A DNA stretch of 64,000 bases from JBKHYJ01 sp046565505 (GTDB taxonomy: Bacteria; Acidobacteriota; Blastocatellia; UBA7656), in the NCBI GenBank assembly GCA_046565505.1, contig JBKHYJ010000105.1:124001-188000 (forward strand), read 5' to 3'. The notes beneath the pieces are model-generated. The model was not told the origin of the DNA and did not search any database. It worked only from the letters and a program-made list of their open reading frames with translations. The position numbers and the translations under genes were made by a program. Position 1 is the first letter of the stretch, and each line of letters begins with the position of its first letter. This document shows positions 26,776 to 35,432 of the stretch, in pieces.

Positions 26776-26905
26776 GGGGCCGATATGAATAAGTAGCTCT
26801 GCAAGCCGGGCAGGTCACCCACGGCTCTGGACCCCGTGCCGGTCAAAGCGCGGGCGAACCGGGTCGAAGCGAATCTGCGCCGGCCGGGCCTCCGCGGTCC
26901 TGGGG

Positions 26906-27334
26906 TCAACCGACGCCTTCGAGGAAGCGCGCGTCGAACGCCTCCGGCAGCAGCTCCTTGATTTCAAAACTGCGCACGTCGCCCGCCAGGTTCGCGAGTA
27001 TCACCTGCGTGCTCGTCGATGCGAACTCCCAGATCATCTGGCGGCAGCAGCCGCACGGGGGCGTGAGGCTCTCGCCGTCCGTTACGACGGCCACCTTGAC
27101 GAACTCGTTCGCGCCCTCGCTCACGGCTTTGAATATCGCCACGCGCTCGGCGCACATCGAAAGCCCGTAGGCGGAATTCTCGATATTGCACCCGGCGAAA
27201 ACGCGACCGTCGGCGGCGAGCAGCGCGGCCCCCACCTGGAAATTCGAGTACGGGGCGTGCGCGGCCAGCCGGGCCGCCGTGGCCCGCTCGATCAGTTCGT
27301 CATCACTCGTTACAGCGCTGCTTCTTTTCCCCAT
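26906..27334 (-). CDS. cdd: Cytidine deaminase
   Basis: 142 residues, the size of tetrameric Cdd. It deaminates cytidine and deoxycytidine to uridine and deoxyuridine. The zinc and catalytic motif is intact: CAERVAIFKAV (Cys-Ala-Glu) and PCGCCRQMIWEF (P-C-x-x-C), with GCNIENSAYGLS and the substrate-binding APYSNFQVGAAL. Located 25 nt after uridine kinase within the nucleoside-salvage operon, where uridine formed can be phosphorylated by Udk. Start ATG 27334. Confidence 0.97.
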   Translation of the reverse strand: MGKRSSAVTSDDELIERATAARLAAHAPYSNFQVGAALLAADGRVFAGCNIENSAYGLSMCAERVAIFKAVSEGANEFVKVAVVTDGESLTPPCGCCRQMIWEFASTSTQVILANLAGDVRSFEIKELLPEAFDARFLEGVG

Positions 27335-27345
27335 CCTGTTCTCCG

Positions 27346-27385
27346 GGCAATCCGAAGCCTCAGACCTGCGGCTTCAAATTACCGA
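27346..27385. repeat. Degenerate GGATT-type heptad repeat, copy 1
   Basis: Contains GGCAATCCGAAGCCTCAGAC, closely similar to the copy at 36139-36160. It overlaps the end of uridine kinase, so the last residues of that protein (about GNLKPQV) are read from the repeat. Confidence 0.4.
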
Positions 27386-28055
27386 GCCGCGACACCCCGA
27401 CCCCATCGGCAGGTACGCCCATCGCGCCCTGCTTGATCGAGCGCTCGAGAATCGACCTGATCTTTCCGGTTATAAGGTCGATGCCGACTTCGTTATGCCC
27501 GCCCTCCGGGATGATTATATCAGCATAACGTTTGGACGGTTCGACAAACTGAAGGTGCATGGGCCGCACGACAGTTGTGTACTGGGAGATGACGGACTCG
27601 ACCGTACGGCCGCGCTCGTGCACGTCGCGGTCCAGTCGCCTTATGAAGCGTATGTCCGCGTCGGTGTCTACGAATATCTTCAAATCCATCAGCGCGCGCA
27701 TCTCCGGGTTGACGAACACCAGAATGCCTTCGACTATGATGACGGGGCGCGGGCTGACATGGACCGTTTCGGACCTGCGCGAGTGCGTGGCGTAATCGTA
27801 GGTGGGTTGCTCGATGCTCTCGCCTGCGCGGAGCGCTTCGATGTGGTTCATCATCAGGTCCGTGTCTAAGGCGTCCGGGTGGTCGAAGTTGACCTTGTGG
27901 CGCAACTCCATAGGCATGTCGCCCAGGTTGCGGTAGTAAGAATCGTGCTGGAGAAAAACTACGTTATCGCCGCCGACGGAGTTGATGATCTTCTGCGCCA
28001 CCGTAGTCTTGCCGGAGCCGGTCCCGCCGCTGATCCCTATTATCATAGACCTCAT
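27360..28055 (-). CDS. udk: Uridine/cytidine kinase
   Basis: 231 residues, slightly longer than the usual 205-215. It phosphorylates uridine and cytidine to UMP and CMP. Walker A is GISGGTGSGKTT near the N-terminus; DHPDALDTDLM, YDYATHSR and VIVEGILVF are family hallmarks. The C-terminal tail after IIPEGGHNEVGIDLITGKI is extended by about 20 residues, the end of which overlaps an intergenic repeat. Start ATG 28055 (a second ATG is at 28046). Part of the salvage operon between PNP and cdd. Confidence 0.96.
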   Translation of the reverse strand: MRSMIIGISGGTGSGKTTVAQKIINSVGGDNVVFLQHDSYYRNLGDMPMELRHKVNFDHPDALDTDLMMNHIEALRAGESIEQPTYDYATHSRRSETVHVSPRPVIIVEGILVFVNPEMRALMDLKIFVDTDADIRFIRRLDRDVHERGRTVESVISQYTTVVRPMHLQFVEPSKRYADIIIPEGGHNEVGIDLITGKIRSILERSIKQGAMGVPADGVGVSRLGNLKPQV

Positions 28056-28065
28056 TTTAACACTG

Positions 28066-28095
28066 TCATTCGGAATTTAGGATTCGGGATTCCGG
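28066..28095. repeat. Degenerate GGATT-type heptad repeat, copy 2
   Basis: CGGAATTTAGGATTCGGGAT and following bases lie in the 77-nt gap between PNP and udk. They show the roughly 7-nt GGATTY period shared with other gaps in this window (29035, 36065, 36139, 27346). Confidence 0.45.
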
Positions 28096-28132
28096 CCAAT
28101 TCGCCCTTGCGGCGGGCGCGGGAAGCTTGCCC

Positions 28133-28975
28133 CTACTGCGCGTCCAAAGCGACCAGGCGCGGCACCGCCCGCACTATTAACTCCGAGAGATTCCGGCCCG
28201 CGCTCGCGCCCACTTCCATGACCTCCGCGTGGTCAATTTCATGCCCGCTCAGCCCGGCCGCCACGTTCGTGATGCATGAGATCGCGAGCACCTTCATGCC
28301 GCAATGCCGCGCGACGATCACCTCGGCCACCGTAGACATGCCGACCGCGTCGCCGCCGAGCGCGCCGACCATTCGGACCTCCGCGGGCGTTTCGTAAGAC
28401 GGGCCCCGCAACCCCATGTATACCCCCCGCGCGAGACTGATGCCTGACTCGCGAGCGATGTCCTCGGCTAGTTCGATGTAGTCGGGCGTGTAGGCGGCCG
28501 TCATGTCCTGAAAGCGCGGGCCGAAGCGGTCATCGTTCGGGCCCCGCAGCGGATTGTCCCCGGTCAGGTTTATGTGGTCCGTGATTACCATCAGCGCGCC
28601 GGGCGAAAGGCCGGCCGCCACGCCTCCCGCCGCGTTCGTCAGCAGAAGCGTGCGTATCCCCATCAATGAAAACACCCTGACGGGAAAAGTGACATCCTCC
28701 ATCGAGTAGCCTTCGTAGAAATGAAAGCGCCCCTTCATCACGGCCACGTCCACGCCGGAGCACGAGCCTACGATTAAACGCCCGGCGTGGCCCTCTACCG
28801 TCGAGCTAACGAAATAAGGTATATCGGTGTAAGGGATCTCGACCGCGTCCTGGATGGCGTCGGCCACTGCCCCCAGCCCCGACCCCAGCACCACCCCCGC
28901 GCGCGGCGTCCGCCCGATGGATTTCGCGCCGATGTAGCGCGCCGCCTCCGAAGCCCTTTCGTATAGTGGAATCAC
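28133..28975 (-). CDS. punA: Purine nucleoside phosphorylase (trimeric type)
   Basis: 280 residues. It phosphorolyses inosine and guanosine to the free base plus ribose-1-phosphate. Characteristic stretches: GVVLGSGLGAVADAI (phosphate loop), GRFHFYEGYSMEDVTFP, LLLTNAAGGV, YMGLRGPSYETPAEVRM with the catalytic glutamate, GGDAVGMSTV and SCITNVAAG with the base-specifying asparagine of low-molecular-mass PNPs. Start codon GTG 28975, preceded by GAGGAGC. It lies between the second ABC permease and uridine kinase, and free hypoxanthine or guanine produced could feed hpt at 36245. Confidence 0.97.
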   Translation of the reverse strand: MIPLYERASEAARYIGAKSIGRTPRAGVVLGSGLGAVADAIQDAVEIPYTDIPYFVSSTVEGHAGRLIVGSCSGVDVAVMKGRFHFYEGYSMEDVTFPVRVFSLMGIRTLLLTNAAGGVAAGLSPGALMVITDHINLTGDNPLRGPNDDRFGPRFQDMTAAYTPDYIELAEDIARESGISLARGVYMGLRGPSYETPAEVRMVGALGGDAVGMSTVAEVIVARHCGMKVLAISCITNVAAGLSGHEIDHAEVMEVGASAGRNLSELIVRAVPRLVALDAQ

Positions 28976-29034
28976 TGTCGCTCCTCTCGGTGTGGCAGGC
29001 GTCAGTGGCGCGGGCCGCCATCATGGTCAAGTGT

Positions 29035-29064
29035 GCGATTCTGAATCTGGAGTCTGAGATGACG
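29035..29064. repeat. Degenerate GGATT-type heptad repeat, copy 3
   Basis: GATTCTGAATCTGGAGTCTG and flanking bases, in the gap between the second permease and PNP, repeat a GATTC/GAATC/GAGTC core at about 7-nt spacing. Confidence 0.4.
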
Positions 29065-29100
29065 GACTATTCCCCCGCCCCCGGCGCGTCTCCCCTGTTA

Positions 29101-30039
29101 CTACCTGTTCTCTTTAATGTATGGAGTGCCTATCGCGCGCGGCGGGATGGCCCGCCCTATGAAGCCTGCCAGCACCACGAGCGTCAGCACGTACGGTATG
29201 ATTTGAATAAACTGCACGGGGATGCTCACGACCCCCTGCATTCGGATAGAGACGGCGTCGGCAAGCCCGAACAATAGGCAGGCGAGGAACGCGCCGACCG
29301 GGTGCCACTTGCCGAATATCAGGGCCGCCAGGGCTATGAACCCGCGCCCGGCCGTCATGTTGCGCGTGAATAGAGAATTCTGCCCGATAGACAGGTACGC
29401 GCCGCCTACGCCGGCGAGCAATCCGCTGAGCAGAACGCCCGCGTAACGCATCCGCGAAACGCTCACGCCGGCCGTGTCCGCGGCCTCGGGGTTCTCGCCC
29501 ACGGCGCGCAGGCGCAGGCCGAACCGCGTGCGGAACAAAACGTAGTAGCTGACGGGGACCATCGCGAGCGCGACGTATACGATGGGCTTATGGCCCGACA
29601 GCAATTGACTGAGCACGGGGATAGAGTCGATGACGGGTATGTTCCAATCCGGCAGCGTCTGCTCGCGCGCGAGCTGCGGGGTCGAGCCGGTCGATTCAAA
29701 CAACGCGCCCGATACGAGCGCCGGCACGCCCAGGAAGAGTATGTTGATCGCGGTCCCGACGACCACCTGATCGGCTTTGAATTCGATTGACGCGACCGCA
29801 TGGATGAGCGCCACCAGCACGCCCGCGCCCGCCGCCGCGAGCAGGCCCATCCAGGGGTTGTGGGCGAAGACCGTCACCGCCGCCGCCGTGAACGCCCCCG
29901 CCAGCATTATGCCTTCGAGTGCTATGTTGATGATCCCCGCACGCTCGGAATACATCCCGCCGAGCGCGGCCAGAATCAGCGGCGTCGAAAGCCTCACCAT
30001 CGAAGCGAGCAAAGATAAGTTGATTATGTTTCTCAGCAT
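29101..30039 (-). CDS. Nucleoside ABC transporter permease (BPD_transp_2), second subunit
   Basis: 312 residues with about eight to nine hydrophobic helices. LAALGGMYSERAGIINIALEGIMLAGAF is the hallmark opening of permeases that partner BMP-type (nucleoside) binding proteins, and GENPEAADTAGVSVSRMRYAGVLLSGLLAGVGGAYLS is the cytoplasmic coupling loop. The two permeases and the double ATPase upstream form one importer. 54 nt separate it from the first permease gene. Nucleoside specificity is inferred from family and from the salvage enzymes that follow. Confidence 0.94.
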   Translation of the reverse strand: MLRNIINLSLLASMVRLSTPLILAALGGMYSERAGIINIALEGIMLAGAFTAAAVTVFAHNPWMGLLAAAGAGVLVALIHAVASIEFKADQVVVGTAINILFLGVPALVSGALFESTGSTPQLAREQTLPDWNIPVIDSIPVLSQLLSGHKPIVYVALAMVPVSYYVLFRTRFGLRLRAVGENPEAADTAGVSVSRMRYAGVLLSGLLAGVGGAYLSIGQNSLFTRNMTAGRGFIALAALIFGKWHPVGAFLACLLFGLADAVSIRMQGVVSIPVQFIQIIPYVLTLVVLAGFIGRAIPPRAIGTPYIKENR

Positions 30040-30093
30040 GGTCAGATGCGGCCGCGGGCGGCACTTATTATGTCGCCCCGCCGGCGCTCCTAT

Positions 30094-31188
30094 TCACACT
30101 CTCCCGCGGATCAGCCTCCTTGCGCCGCCCCGAAAGACGGATTCGCAGGCGACGAAAAGTATGATGATCGCCTGCAAGATGACGACCCAATCCTTCGACA
30201 CGTTGTCCGTGAAGATGTCTATGAACAGGCCGGACCTTATGAGCGCCCCGAACAGGACCGCGGCCAGCAACACGCCCAGCGGGTGATTGCGCCCGAGCAG
30301 CGCGACGGCTATGCCCGTGAAGCCATACCCGGCCGAGAACCCATCGTAGTAGCGATACCTGTAGCCGAGCACGTCGTTTATGCCCACCATGCCCGCGAGC
30401 ATCCCCGAGATGAACATAGCCATGACGATGTTGCGCGAGATGGAGATGCCGCCGTACTGCGCCGCCGACGGGCTGATGCCGACGGCCCGGAGCTCATAAC
30501 CCCACTTCGTCTTCCACAAAAAAACGTAAACGAGGGCGCACGCGGCGAGCGCGAGCAGGAAAGCCAGGTTCAGCGGCAGGCGTTGGGGGAAGTTTACCCC
30601 GAGCGGGGCCAGCAGCGCGTGCATGCGCGGGATGTGAGGCCCGACCAGCACCCCGTCTTTCACCTCGGCAATCGGCAGCGTCTCAAGTATGGGGTCGCCC
30701 TGCCTGCGGTAATGGTATTGAGTCAGGTAGCTGACCAGGGCTATCGCGATGAAATTCATCATTATCGTGGTGATGACCTCATGCGCCCCGAATCTTGCCT
30801 TGAGCACGCCCGGTATTCCCGCCCACACGCCGCCAACCGCGACGGCCGCCATCGCCGCGAGAAGTGCGACGACCAGCGCGGGCCAGCCGGGCAGCATAAG
30901 CCCGACCCAGGCGGTCGCGAAGGCCGCCGCTACGAGTTGCCCCTCGGCCCCGATGTTGAGCAGTCCGCACTTGAAAGCGACCGCGACGGCCAGGCCCGTG
31001 AAGATGAGCGGCGTCGCGTAAAAGAGCGTGTACCCTATGCCGTCAATCGAGCCGAACGCGCTCGTGATGAACAGCTCATAGACCAGCAGGGGGCTGTCGC
31101 CGACCATCCACACTATCAGGCCGCCCACGATGAAGGCCGCGACGACGGCGATCAGCGGAAACATCAGCTCTGTAAGAAGGCTCTTCAT
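30094..31188 (-). CDS. Nucleoside ABC transporter permease (BPD_transp_2), first subunit
   Basis: 364 residues, about ten hydrophobic helices. Recognisable elements are TLFYATPLIFTGLAVAVAFKCGLLNIGAEGQL near residue 60 and the coupling loop ELRAVGISPSAAQYGGISISRNIVMAMFISGMLAGM. The start ATG overlaps the ATPase stop by 4 nt, so the two are translationally coupled. It is the larger of the two permeases, as in NupB/NupC-type nucleoside importers. Confidence 0.94.
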   Translation of the reverse strand: MKSLLTELMFPLIAVVAAFIVGGLIVWMVGDSPLLVYELFITSAFGSIDGIGYTLFYATPLIFTGLAVAVAFKCGLLNIGAEGQLVAAAFATAWVGLMLPGWPALVVALLAAMAAVAVGGVWAGIPGVLKARFGAHEVITTIMMNFIAIALVSYLTQYHYRRQGDPILETLPIAEVKDGVLVGPHIPRMHALLAPLGVNFPQRLPLNLAFLLALAACALVYVFLWKTKWGYELRAVGISPSAAQYGGISISRNIVMAMFISGMLAGMVGINDVLGYRYRYYDGFSAGYGFTGIAVALLGRNHPLGVLLAAVLFGALIRSGLFIDIFTDNVSKDWVVILQAIIILFVACESVFRGGARRLIRGRV

Positions 31189-32786
31189 AGATTGTTCAGG
31201 GGCTCAGGCGCATGCGGCGCGGCGTCGGGGGGTGCGGGCCCTTTGCGCACGCCTTCGCCCGCGCGCCCCGGCTTGCCGCCCGTCATCATCAACCCGATCT
31301 CTTCTTCGCTCACGGATTTCGGATCGACCTCGCCCACTATCTCGCCGCCGTAAATCACCATCACGCGGTCGCTCAAGCTAAGCACCTCGTCCAGCTCGGC
31401 AGACACTAGCAGCACGGCGGCCCCGGCGTCGCGAAGCTCTATAAGCTTTCTATGGATGAACTCGGTCGCGCCTATATCGACGCCTCGCGTCGGCTGAGAG
31501 ACCAGTATCAGCTTAGGCTTTATGTCGAACTCGCGCGCCACGATTAGCTTCTGCTGGTTTCCGCCCGAAAGCGCCCTCGCCGCCAGCCTGATGTCGGCCG
31601 GCCTCACGTCGTATTCGCGGACGAGGCGGCGCGCGCGCTCGTCAATCACGCCCTGGTTCAGCAGCACGGAGCCCGACAGGGGCGAGTCGCGGTGGGCCCC
31701 GAGGATCGAGTTCGCCGCGAGGTCAAATGTGAGCAGCAGCCCCCGGCGGTGGCGGTCTTCGGGGATGTGGGCGACGCCGCGCCGCTTGCGCTCATGCGGG
31801 TCCAAGCCGTTGATGGGCCGGCCTTCGAGCAGCGCCTCGCCCGCGCCCGCCTCGCGAAGCCCCGACAGTATCTCTATCAACTCCGTCTGGCCGTTGCCTT
31901 CGACTCCGGCTATGCCCAGAATCTCCCCCCCGCGCACCTCGAAGGAAACTCCCTTCAGCAAGGCGTTGCCATCCGGCCCATCGAGCGCGAGGCCGCGCAC
32001 GGCGAGCACCGCCTCTCCAGGTTTTGCTTCGTCCTTTTTTACGCGCAGCAGCACCTCGCGCCCGACCATCAGCCGCGCGAGCCCCTCCGCCGTGGCCTCC
32101 GCGGTCGGGAGGTTGCCGACCACTTCGCCGTCGCGCATCACCGTGATGTTGTCAGACAGCGCGAGGACCTCCGCCAGCTTGTGAGTGATGATGATGATCG
32201 TCTTCCCCTGGTCGCGCAGCCCGCGCAGGATCGCGAACATCTCCGCCACCTCTTGCGGGGTGAGCACGGCCGTCGGCTCGTCGAGTATCAGGATGCGTGC
32301 GCCCCGGTAAAGCGTCTTCAGGATTTCCACGCGCTGCTGCTGGCCAACCGAAAGGCCGCTGACGCGCGCGCCCGGGTCGATCCTCAACCCGTACTGCTCG
32401 GATATTTCGCGCACTCGGGCGCGCGCCTTCTTGTAATCTATGGCGAGTCCTGCGACGGGCTCGGCGCCGAGTATGATGTTTTCGGTGACGGTGAGCGGCT
32501 CGACGAGCATGAAGTGCTGGTGCACCATCCCGAGGCCGAGCCGTATTGCGTCGCTCGGGCTTTTGATCGAGCGCGGCTGGCCGTCTATTAGAATCTCGCC
32601 CGCGTCGGGTGAGTAAAAGCCATAAAGTATGTTCATCGCGGTCGATTTCCCCGCCCCGTTCTCGCCCACGATGGCGTGTATGGACCTGTCGGCGACGGCG
32701 AGGTTGATATTCTGGTTGGCCGCCACGTCGCCGAACCGTTTCGTCACGCCGCGCATCTCGACCGCGTATTTAATATTTCCGCTCAT
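31185..32786 (-). CDS. Nucleoside ABC transporter double ATP-binding protein
   Basis: 533 residues, two fused ABC domains. The first domain is canonical: Walker A GENGAGKST at residues 41-49, signature LSVGQQQRVEI and Walker B ILILDEPTAVL. The second is typical of sugar/nucleoside importers, with GVEGNGQTEL in place of Walker A, signature LSGGNQQKLIV and a Walker B with Q for E (LILVSQPTRGVD), so only the first site should hydrolyse ATP fully. It is the first gene of the nucleoside uptake and salvage operon. The expected BMP-family substrate-binding lipoprotein is not adjacent and not in the window. Start ATG 32786. Confidence 0.95.
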   Translation of the reverse strand: MSGNIKYAVEMRGVTKRFGDVAANQNINLAVADRSIHAIVGENGAGKSTAMNILYGFYSPDAGEILIDGQPRSIKSPSDAIRLGLGMVHQHFMLVEPLTVTENIILGAEPVAGLAIDYKKARARVREISEQYGLRIDPGARVSGLSVGQQQRVEILKTLYRGARILILDEPTAVLTPQEVAEMFAILRGLRDQGKTIIIITHKLAEVLALSDNITVMRDGEVVGNLPTAEATAEGLARLMVGREVLLRVKKDEAKPGEAVLAVRGLALDGPDGNALLKGVSFEVRGGEILGIAGVEGNGQTELIEILSGLREAGAGEALLEGRPINGLDPHERKRRGVAHIPEDRHRRGLLLTFDLAANSILGAHRDSPLSGSVLLNQGVIDERARRLVREYDVRPADIRLAARALSGGNQQKLIVAREFDIKPKLILVSQPTRGVDIGATEFIHRKLIELRDAGAAVLLVSAELDEVLSLSDRVMVIYGGEIVGEVDPKSVSEEEIGLMMTGGKPGRAGEGVRKGPAPPDAAPHAPEPLNNL

Positions 32787-32916
32787 AGTCTGCTTGGTAC
32801 TGAATTGGCTCCCCGCTCAGAGCGACACAACCGGAGAGGTCGTGCGAAGAAGGCGGCGTAATAATAAATGATTAGCGGCTGAATGAAAAGACGGCGCAGG
32901 CGGGTTGGGTCGGCGG

Positions 32917-32972
32917 AACGCCGAACGCGCCGGCAGAGAAGGGCTACCTTCTCTGCCGGCGCGTTCGGCGTT
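32917..32972. terminator. Perfect 26-bp inverted repeat, GC-rich hairpin
   Basis: 32917-32942 and 32947-32972 are exact reverse complements separated by a 4-base GCTA loop. An outer pair, TGAATGAAA (32880-32888) and TTTCATTCA (32971-32979), adds a second level that overlaps the inner arm by two bases. It lies between the secretin-like gene (ends 33005, minus) and the nucleoside ABC operon (starts 32786, minus), so it probably separates the two transcripts; a poor T-run leaves other roles open. Confidence 0.55.
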
Positions 32973-33004
32973 TCATTCATCAGGTTATGCTTCGCATTCT
33001 GCGG

Positions 33005-33817
33005 CTAACTCCTGGCGACCTTCGCGGAGAGCACGAGTATCAGCCCTTTGTTCCCGAGCGCGGCCGTCCCGACGACCACCTTCTCGCCGCTGCGAACGCT
33101 GAGGCTCGTGTTTATGCCGGCCTGGCCGAAGCTGGACGAGCCGCTGAGGTTGAACGAGGCCCTCCTCAACTCTACGATGAACGCGCCGGCGGAGTCCGGG
33201 GTCAGCATTATTGATTGTATTTCGTAGCTATAGCTGGCGTTGGCAGGCTGGTCGGCGCCGACTATTCGCCCGCTCACCTCCGCGACGCCTCTTCCCGACA
33301 GATTAATCGCCCCGTCCTTCGCCCGCTGCACAATGGTCGCGATGCTGTAATAGCTCTTGTAACTGAGCGTCGCCTGAAGTTGTTTCACCACGTCGGCCAC
33401 GTCCGGCGGGTATTGATTGCTGACGCCTTCGGCGTTGGTCGCCATCAACACATGCATTCGCAATTCGATGTCGGGCTGGGCCGCCTGCGAAACGTCGAGC
33501 CGTTTCAAAGCCTCTTCAATGGCGGCGATGTTTTCGGGGAAGTCGCGCACGGTCAGGGTTCTGAATTCGTCGCTGAACTGAATGGTGGACCCCTTGAACC
33601 CGCTCCCGAGCGGGCGGAGCGCCTGCACCAGCGCCCGAGGCTCGCGGTATTTGACATCAAACACCTTCCCCTTGAATCCTGAGAAGTCCACGTAATCGGG
33701 ACCTGAAGGGGCGACCGCGGGCGTAGGCGCGACCTGGGGCTGCTGCCCGAATGTCGTCGGTACGAGCGACGCCGCCATGATGATCGCGGTCGCTATCCTT
33801 ACTTTCATTGAAAACAT
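33005..33817 (-). CDS. Exported protein with secretin N-domain-like fold
   Basis: 270 residues with a signal peptide (MFSMKVRIATAIIMAASLVPTTFG). Start ATG 33817 is preceded by AGGAGG. Residues about 55-115 (FDVKYREPRALVQALRPLG... TLTVRDFPENIAAIEEALKRLDV) match the N1-type domain of secretins and related pilus-assembly proteins; the rest, including the C-terminal TSLSVRSGEKVVVGTA...LILVLSAKV, resembles part of a secretin core, but the protein is too short to form a channel. It follows the anti-sigma gene by 8 nt, so it is the third gene of a sigma / anti-sigma / target operon. Periplasmic sensor or envelope role is inference. Confidence 0.8.
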   Translation of the reverse strand: MFSMKVRIATAIIMAASLVPTTFGQQPQVAPTPAVAPSGPDYVDFSGFKGKVFDVKYREPRALVQALRPLGSGFKGSTIQFSDEFRTLTVRDFPENIAAIEEALKRLDVSQAAQPDIELRMHVLMATNAEGVSNQYPPDVADVVKQLQATLSYKSYYSIATIVQRAKDGAINLSGRGVAEVSGRIVGADQPANASYSYEIQSIMLTPDSAGAFIVELRRASFNLSGSSSFGQAGINTSLSVRSGEKVVVGTAALGNKGLILVLSAKVARS

Positions 33818-33825
33818 ATGACCTC

Positions 33826-34575
33826 CTAATCACTCTCTGTGGTTGGTTTCGTACGATGCGCGGTGCTCCCTTTCGGCGAAAACCAGATTATGCGAATGCG
33901 CGGGTCGTTGGTCTGAATCTCAATTCGCAGCATGCCCGGCGGAGTTCCCTGCTCACCCGACAGCGCGTCTTTCACCCCCCATGCGCTGACCTGCCGGGCC
34001 TCTTTCACCTCAAGCCGCTCGGCCGGCTGCCCTCGACCTATGACCGCCGGCGGGGCCGCTACGCGGGCGGCGTACGCCGAGTGCCGGCGCGTCTTGCGTA
34101 CGGAACCGGCTCCCGGAGCCTGTTTCGTGGCTTCCGGCTGTGACGCGACCTCACTCGGGGCGGCTTCGGGTTTAACGTCGCTCCCCGCCGCCAGGTCTTC
34201 GCGGCCCGAGAATTCATTCGTCTTCTGCTGATAAGCGTAGAAGGCCAGCGCGGCCAGGGCGATCAAGGCCGCGGAGGCCGAGGCGATGGCGAGCCCCTGC
34301 GCCCAGCGCCGGGCCAGGCCATTAAGAAAAGACGCCCGCGCCGTTCGCCCTTCAATGTCCGCGAGCACGCTCCGTTTTAAATCCTCAAGCGAGGCGTCGT
34401 CAAAATCCGGCGGCGTGTAAGACCTGAGCCATCTCCGGCTATGCTCGTACTCGGCGACCAGCCCGTTACACCTCGCGCAAGTCGAAGCATGCGCGAGCAC
34501 GGCGTCTGCTTTGTTAACGTCGAGGTCGCCCCCGACGTATAGCGGGATCAGTTTTTCAATGCGCCTGCAATTCAT
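33826..34575 (-). CDS. Anti-sigma factor with zinc-finger (ZAS) domain and one membrane helix
   Basis: 249 residues. The N-terminus has the anti-sigma zinc-finger pattern: C3, then H29-xxx-C33-xx-C36 (AHASTCARCNGL). A transmembrane helix lies near residues 92-114 (GLAIASASAALIALAALAFYAY), followed by an Ala/Pro-rich linker and a periplasmic domain of about 90 residues (MLRIEIQTNDPRIRIIWFSPKG). It begins 4 nt after the ECF sigma stop and should hold that sigma factor at the membrane until a signal arrives. Family assignment is secure; the signal is unknown. Confidence 0.9.
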   Translation of the reverse strand: MNCRRIEKLIPLYVGGDLDVNKADAVLAHASTCARCNGLVAEYEHSRRWLRSYTPPDFDDASLEDLKRSVLADIEGRTARASFLNGLARRWAQGLAIASASAALIALAALAFYAYQQKTNEFSGREDLAAGSDVKPEAAPSEVASQPEATKQAPGAGSVRKTRRHSAYAARVAAPPAVIGRGQPAERLEVKEARQVSAWGVKDALSGEQGTPPGMLRIEIQTNDPRIRIIWFSPKGSTAHRTKPTTESD

Positions 34576-34579
34576 GTTG

Positions 34580-35230
34580 CTACCCTCGCTTCCCCCGTTT
34601 CATGACGCGGTCGCGGTACTGTTTTATCTTCACGCGGGCCGAAGATATTTGCGACCTCACGGTCGCCTGGCTCGACCCGAGTATGCGGGCCACCTCTTCT
34701 GTGGGCAGCCCTTCGAGGTCTCTCAGCACGATCGCGGCCCTCTCCCTTTTAGAGAGAGTCGAGAGGGCGCGGGCAATGATCTCCTGCTGCTCTGACTGTA
34801 TGGCGGCCGCCTCTACGTTCTCGCCGCTGGCGAGCGCCTCCAGGTTCCCCATCTCACGCTCCGACTCGAATGATTTGAACTGGTCGAGCCGCCCCCGCTT
34901 CCTGGCTATGTCGCGGCAGACGTTGACGGTGATCCGGTACAGCCAGCCCGAGAAGTCCTCCGCCGTGTCGAAGCCGCCGAGGTATTTGTAAGCCCTCAGA
35001 AAGACCTCCTGGGCGGCGTCGCGCGCGTCCTCGCGGTTGCCCAGCATCCGCCACGCTGTCGAAATCACCTTCCGCTGGCAGTGGTCCATGATCTGCCCAA
35101 AGGCCGCGGAATCGCCCGCCCTCGCGCGCTCGATCACCGGCGCGAGAGACGCGTTATCTCTTCCGGTGTGGCTTTCGCTCATTCCAAAGCTGTCGGTCAT
35201 CCGAAGCGTTTCAATAACCTCGCCAGTCAT
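34580..35230 (-). CDS. ECF RNA polymerase sigma factor
   Basis: 216 residues. Region 2 is GQIMDHCQRKVISTAWRMLGNREDARDAAQEVFLRAYKYLGGF with the -10-recognition helix SGWLYRITVNVCRDIARKR. Region 4 is LSTLSKRERAAIVLRDLEGLPTEEVARILGSSQATVRSQISSARVKI, a complete helix-turn-helix. Residues 1-30 are an extra acidic leader, and the start could also lie at internal methionines; ATG 35230 has GAGGA about 9 nt upstream. Immediately followed by its anti-sigma gene. Such pairs usually autoregulate; the gap 35231-35432 probably holds the promoter, but I could not define it. Confidence 0.94.
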   Translation of the reverse strand: MTGEVIETLRMTDSFGMSESHTGRDNASLAPVIERARAGDSAAFGQIMDHCQRKVISTAWRMLGNREDARDAAQEVFLRAYKYLGGFDTAEDFSGWLYRITVNVCRDIARKRGRLDQFKSFESEREMGNLEALASGENVEAAAIQSEQQEIIARALSTLSKRERAAIVLRDLEGLPTEEVARILGSSQATVRSQISSARVKIKQYRDRVMKRGKRG

Positions 35231-35432
35231 TGTTTATCTTCCTCGCTCCTCTAACAGTATCTACTCGGCTTGATCGAAAACCGTTGAGAGTTATTTGGCC
35301 GCGATGATCGGCAGGCCCCCGCGAAAGAATCGCCGCCGCCCGCACCCTTAAACGCGAAGGGCGTGAGGCGGTTCTATTATGTAGGATTGAATCCGGCGCG
35401 CGGTCAGCGGCATGCGGGCCGGGCCGGAAGGT

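Noticed and set aside
30046..31353. 435-codon + strand frame across the permease genes
   Set aside because: Entirely antisense to an evident ABC permease and ATPase; Asp/Arg/His-rich translation typical of antisense frames in high-GC DNA.
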